From Laccaria trichodermophora (lineage: Eukaryota > Basidiomycota > Agaricomycetes > Agaricales > Hydnangiaceae): a DNA stretch of 64,000 nucleotides. The notes beneath the pieces were generated by a model that saw nothing but the letters and a program-made list of their open reading frames with translations, was not told where the DNA came from and made no database searches. The DNA is taken from positions 558,001-622,000 of the forward strand of contig JACTVC010000007.1 of assembly GCA_018417955.1 (NCBI GenBank), written 5' to 3'. Both the position numbers and the translations under genes were made by a program. Of the stretch, positions 60,715 through 64,000 are shown one piece after another; the stretch's first letter is position 1; the number at the start of each line of letters is the position of its first letter.

Positions 60715-61523
60715 ATGCGATCCTCCAACATTCTCTACTCTATTATTGGTGAGTTGAAGCACGTTACTATCTGACCGCCTGCTAATAGTGAAAACGTAGT
60801 TTTCATATTTCTGTTTCAATCAGCTTCTATTATCATCTTGAGTGCATCGTTGATCTTTCACTCGGGCGGCAGTAAGTTTTACTACCTGCCATTTCTGCTA
60901 GATCCCATTGACACCATCTCTACGCAGTTATAGAGTCGATTGCCTTGGCTCTTGACTTGGTGGCGCTCGCCATCGTAATTGGGTTCCTCATACACGAAAT
61001 CATCAATCCACGCGAATCAATAATTCGTTCAAGGAACTTGATTGTTTTTATGTTATTGTTTGGATTAAGTCTCGGTAAGAATTCTGTGTTCTTGGCTGTG
61101 TAAAACTCCGCGAACGAAGTCTGTGCCATTCTAGCAAATCTCGTCATATTTCTTGTGAGAACAACGTCAACGGAGACCAAGAACCTCACGAAAGACTTTG
61201 CCGCTCTGCCGGACCCTAGCGCCACTGCAACGACGGCCATTATTTTGGCAGTATTATCCACTATTTTCGGTACTGCCGTCCCATCTTTCCTCCCATCCCG
61301 TTCGCGCTAATTCCCTTCCCTAGCCGTTGCGGGTTTCGCCACCTCTTGCGTCGTGCAAGAGATTCCCCAAGCGAGATTGAAAATATCAGATCCCATTCCA
61401 GTGCGAGTGTGGCAGCCAGATGCTCCCACTCAATTTATAGAACTCGGCTCGGTTCAAAAGGGGGACCCTCCTCAACCGGATGAAGTGGCGATCCGCGAAA
61501 GATGGACTGACATCCCTGTATGA
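60715..61523 (+). CDS. Small four-helix membrane protein
   Basis: Five exons give about 178 residues, not recognised. Four hydrophobic segments can be read: ILYSIIVFIFLFQSASIIIL with SASLIF, ALALDLVALAIVIGFLI, LIVFMLLFGLSLANLVIFL and TTAIILAVLSTIFAVAG. They are followed by a hydrophilic tail (RLKISDPIPVRVWQPDAPTQ, then RERWTDIPV). The intron phases agree with each other, which argues for a real gene. The fold resembles small fungal integral membrane proteins (tetraspan-like) without named function. It converges on the RAD57-like gene with 69 bp between stops. Confidence 0.55.
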
Positions 61524-61592
61524 GCCACGTAATACGTCCTTTCGAGAGGATGTGGTCCGATGTAGCGTCTTATCAGCTATGGAATTGTATAT

Positions 61593-63110
61593 TCATTGAG
61601 GTATCTGTGTCAGCCCCCTTTCGAGCTCGTCCCAATCAACGTTTTGAAAAGTCTCGTCCTCGTCCCAAAATTTGTCCCAATCGACATCTTGTTGGAATGG
61701 GGGAGGGTTCTCTATGGCGCTGTTTACCTCGTCTTGCGTCGGTGAGTCCGTTAGGGCAGCAGGTGTGGAATGCAGAATGACTCCAGAAGTCTTGTGATCA
61801 GTCGTGGGCTCTTGAGTAAAATCGAGAACACTGTTCCCTGGAAGTTCACCCTCCACCGGTAGAACAGAGATCCCTTTTTTCGTGACGACGTAGTCAAGTG
61901 AACGCGGCACGGAAATGGAAGTAAAGATAATGCTTAGGCGTCGAATTAATGTTAATTGGCTGTCATTTTGAAAGTCGGAAGTGGCAGTAGATTGTCCTTC
62001 AATCTTTTGCCGCTTGGACTGGATCTCGCTATCATCAAAGTACCGCCGTCGACCTGTACGACTGAGCATGATCCTAGCATTTACTTGGTTCGCCCATACG
62101 AGGCCTAAACTGGCTTCTTTCTTGTTTTCACCTGGGACACTGTCACAGGTATTAAACCATCGAGACTGTTGGCTGTAGATCAAGTCGCTTGTCTCGTTGG
62201 AGCTTTGCCCACGGTCAAACACATCAGCGACTTCGTTGAGGACCAAAACTGCGATGTGATAGACGTTTGCCAGTGAATGAAGGAGTGTTGAAATTTCCGC
62301 AATATGTTTGGCGCGTTCCACTAGAGTGGAAGTTGTGGTTTTATCCGTCGAACGAAAAAGCTCAGCTAGGGCGTCGATCACAAGCAGCTTGACGGGCTTT
62401 CCGGAAGGAATTGATGCCCGTTGTTCGACAAAAGAAGGAAGAACATCGTTTAGTACATGTTGCAACATGGGGGCCGTTGGTGTTGAAATGGTGTGAACAT
62501 GTTCGAGGCTACAATTCGAGGGCGAAAGAAGCTCATTCGAATGGAGCATTTCCAGGAGACGGCCCGTTGGGAGCTTTGAAGACGTCGTTAAGTAGCAAGC
62601 GGAACCAGACACTCCGCCGAGCTCAGGGGGGTTCTGAATGAACAACGAAAGTTGTAGCGCGAACTGAGTCTTTCCCGCAGCGCTGATTGTGAGAAGAATA
62701 AGCAAAAGCGTTGTGCGAACGAGGGGGCGGACACCTACCTCTCTCCGAACACCTCCCATATCATACCTGTCCGTATTCCGCCGCCCAAAGCTTCATCAAG
62801 ATAGGTATCACCAGTGGTACACCGCTCTTCGCCACGGTCGATGTTATCGAGGCGCCGTGGCAGGAAGACCGTCGGTTCACTATCGCAAAGAGATTCAACT
62901 ATTGCTCTTACTTCTGAGACCGATATTCTACACTTTCGAGCGACATCTTGTAGAGGGGCCAATAACAAGTCCGCAAGAGATTGTATGTTGCCTGGCTTGA
63001 ATATCAGAAATGTTCTAATCGCTGAGATTCAAGCTACACTTACCCTTCTTCAATACAACTTTTTGAGATTCTGTCAAGCGAGTGGGTGATATCGGTTTAT
63101 GCAGGTCCAT
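61593..63110 (-). CDS. RAD57: RAD57/XRCC3-like recombinase paralogue
   Basis: RecA-family mediator of homologous recombination, which with its Rad55-type partner helps Rad51 load. Three exons. It begins MDLHKPISPTRLTESQKVVL, then LLLAPLQDVARKCRISVSEV, an N-terminal helical domain. The core has TGDTYLDEALGGGIRTGMIW, the Walker A loop GERAAGKTQFALQL (split by an intron) and Walker B KLLVIDALAELF. A later conserved stretch is LGLVWANQVNARIMLSRTGR. The C-terminal 120 residues are extended and acidic (DWDKFWDEDETFQNVDWDEL), which looks lineage-specific. RAD57 versus XRCC3 is the same orthologous group; the name is given by yeast usage. Confidence 0.82.
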
Positions 63111-63613
63111 TTCGAGTCAGTGATTTTGTGGCTAGTATCAGCAGGGCCAGAACTTGGGCAGTCTTTGGGGTAAATTACCATGTGGCTTGACTCGTCGTAA
63201 AAGCGGGTTCCGAGGGTAAGGAGTTTTTTCGTAGGCCTCTGCGCCTTACGATCCTTCCATCTCGGCCCCGCCGTCCAGAGCTCCGCTCGAAATCTTCACA
63301 AATGCTTTCACGTGCCATTCTTCACTCGGTGCTATCGATTTAGCGGATGCCGGTGTTAGATAAGTGTTGGCACGTGAGGTGTTTCGTGAGACGTTTCAAC
63401 CGTGTTGCTTCTTGTCTCCGACAACCACCTTTTCTGCAACACGGTAAGCCCTTCTACAGTCTCAATCGTTTGTTGGGCTGACAACTCTCGCATGCAGAAT
63501 AGTGATTGTCAGAGGCTTCGCCTCGTTTCTCTACATTTCAGTTAATCACTATTCTAGCGTGAGTTATCGCTTTCAAGGTTCAGACATCCATTATCTGATC
63601 TGCCTTCACTGTA
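63111..63613. promoter_or_regulatory. Upstream region of RAD57-like gene
   Basis: 503 bases between the RAD57-like start and the terminal MITE. It includes the nested hairpin at 63496-63555 and short frames only. No damage-response motif was identified. Confidence 0.35.
63496..63555. repeat. Nested inverted repeats (hairpin)
   Basis: The outer arms agaatagtgatt (63496-63507) and aatcactattct (63544-63555) are perfect complements. Between them lies a second hairpin, gaggcttcgcctc (63512-63524). The structure is just outside the terminal MITE and may be the footprint of another small element. Confidence 0.5.
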
Positions 63614-63995
63614 CAGTCGCGCAATAATTTATTGGCCTCGCCAATAATTTCCGATTCTTCGTGACTCTCATACAGTAAGGCATCCCCTGGCGTCGCCATA
63701 TTGCACGGATTCTGACCTTCCAATGGTTGAAATTCAGACTTTCAACCCTGATTGGGTGACGGAGCGGAAAGAGCTAACTAATACAACTACTGTACACTAT
63801 TTTAGTTTTCAATAACATTATGAGAAGAAATAGGGATGAGGTGGGTGGGCGACGAAAAAAGGGTTGAAAGTCTGAATTTCAACCATTGGAAGGTCAGAAT
63901 CCGTGCAATATGGCGACGCCAGGGGATGCCTTACTGTATGAGAGTCACGAAGAATCGGAAATTATTGGCGAGGCCAATAAATTATTGCGTGACTG
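63614..63995. mobile_element. MITE/foldback element, 135-bp TIRs
   Basis: The left arm 63614-63748 and the right arm 63861-63995 are inverted copies over 135 bp with a single difference (cagtcgcgc versus cagtcacgc). They flank a 112-bp spacer. Each end is bordered by TA, inside a palindromic ctgtacag target. No coding capacity. The near-identity of the arms suggests a recent insertion or maintained hairpin. The CAGTC ends and TA target are shared with the element at 40647. Confidence 0.88.
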
Positions 63996-64000
63996 TACAG

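Overview
This window is nuclear DNA from a filamentous basidiomycete, most likely an agaric (Agaricomycetes). Genes are intron-dense, with introns mostly about 45-65 nt long. Intergenic gaps are short and most genes are single-copy eukaryotic housekeeping genes. The window also carries tandem secreted double-psi beta-barrel genes of the type seen in mushrooms. I cannot name the species. I found no rRNA, tRNA, CRISPR or prokaryotic features. Gene coordinates run from start codon to stop codon and include introns. Splice sites were placed by eye from GT/GC-AG signals, reading frame and family conservation.

Layout. 322-11783 is a compact run dominated by gene expression and proteolysis: a TFIIB-type factor, a DPP1-type lipid phosphatase, PPP4R2, an FYV7-like nucleolar protein, eIF1, SNRNP27, an RRM protein, the cap-binding subunit NCBP2 and the proteasome ATPase RPT3. 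12526-21389 holds pyrroline-5-carboxylate reductase, a small membrane protein, a mitochondrial RCC1-like FMP25, an unrecognised Lys-rich protein, a UFO1/Pof10-like F-box/WD40/UIM protein and ARPC5. 21639-25514 is a tandem array of three secreted double-psi beta-barrel paralogues, followed by a SERCA Ca2+-ATPase (25860-29321). 29827-38237 holds SIP5, the bc1 assembly factor CBP4, an arrestin-like protein, an SLC35F6-type transporter and a doubtful small gene. 38780-40490 is SHQ1. The gap between SHQ1 and TRP2 is almost filled by two abutting terminal-inverted-repeat elements. 42187-63110 holds TRP2, mitochondrial uS2 (MRP4), the Hsp70 SSB, RFC2 (human RFC4), CAF-1 large subunit, SPC24, glucosidase I, a Band-7 protein, ATG8, a four-helix membrane protein and a RAD57/XRCC3-like recombinase. 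The window ends with a MITE that has 135-bp inverted repeats.

Several genes sit head-to-head with 67-152 bp between start codons. These include SNRNP27/RRM, eIF1/FYV7-like, NCBP2/RPT3, MRP4/SSB and RFC2/CAF-1. Two convergent pairs are separated by only 21 bp.

The most unusual signals are: (i) at least six, probably seven, GC-AG introns spread over seven genes; (ii) the tandem barrel genes, whose Trp-containing linker repeat is present about nine, three and one times; (iii) nested and foldback TIR elements sharing CAGTC ends at TA targets, one ending about 50 bp before the TRP2 start codon; (iv) the replication-linked head-to-head pair RFC2/CAF-1. I did not find a convincing wholly new multi-gene system.
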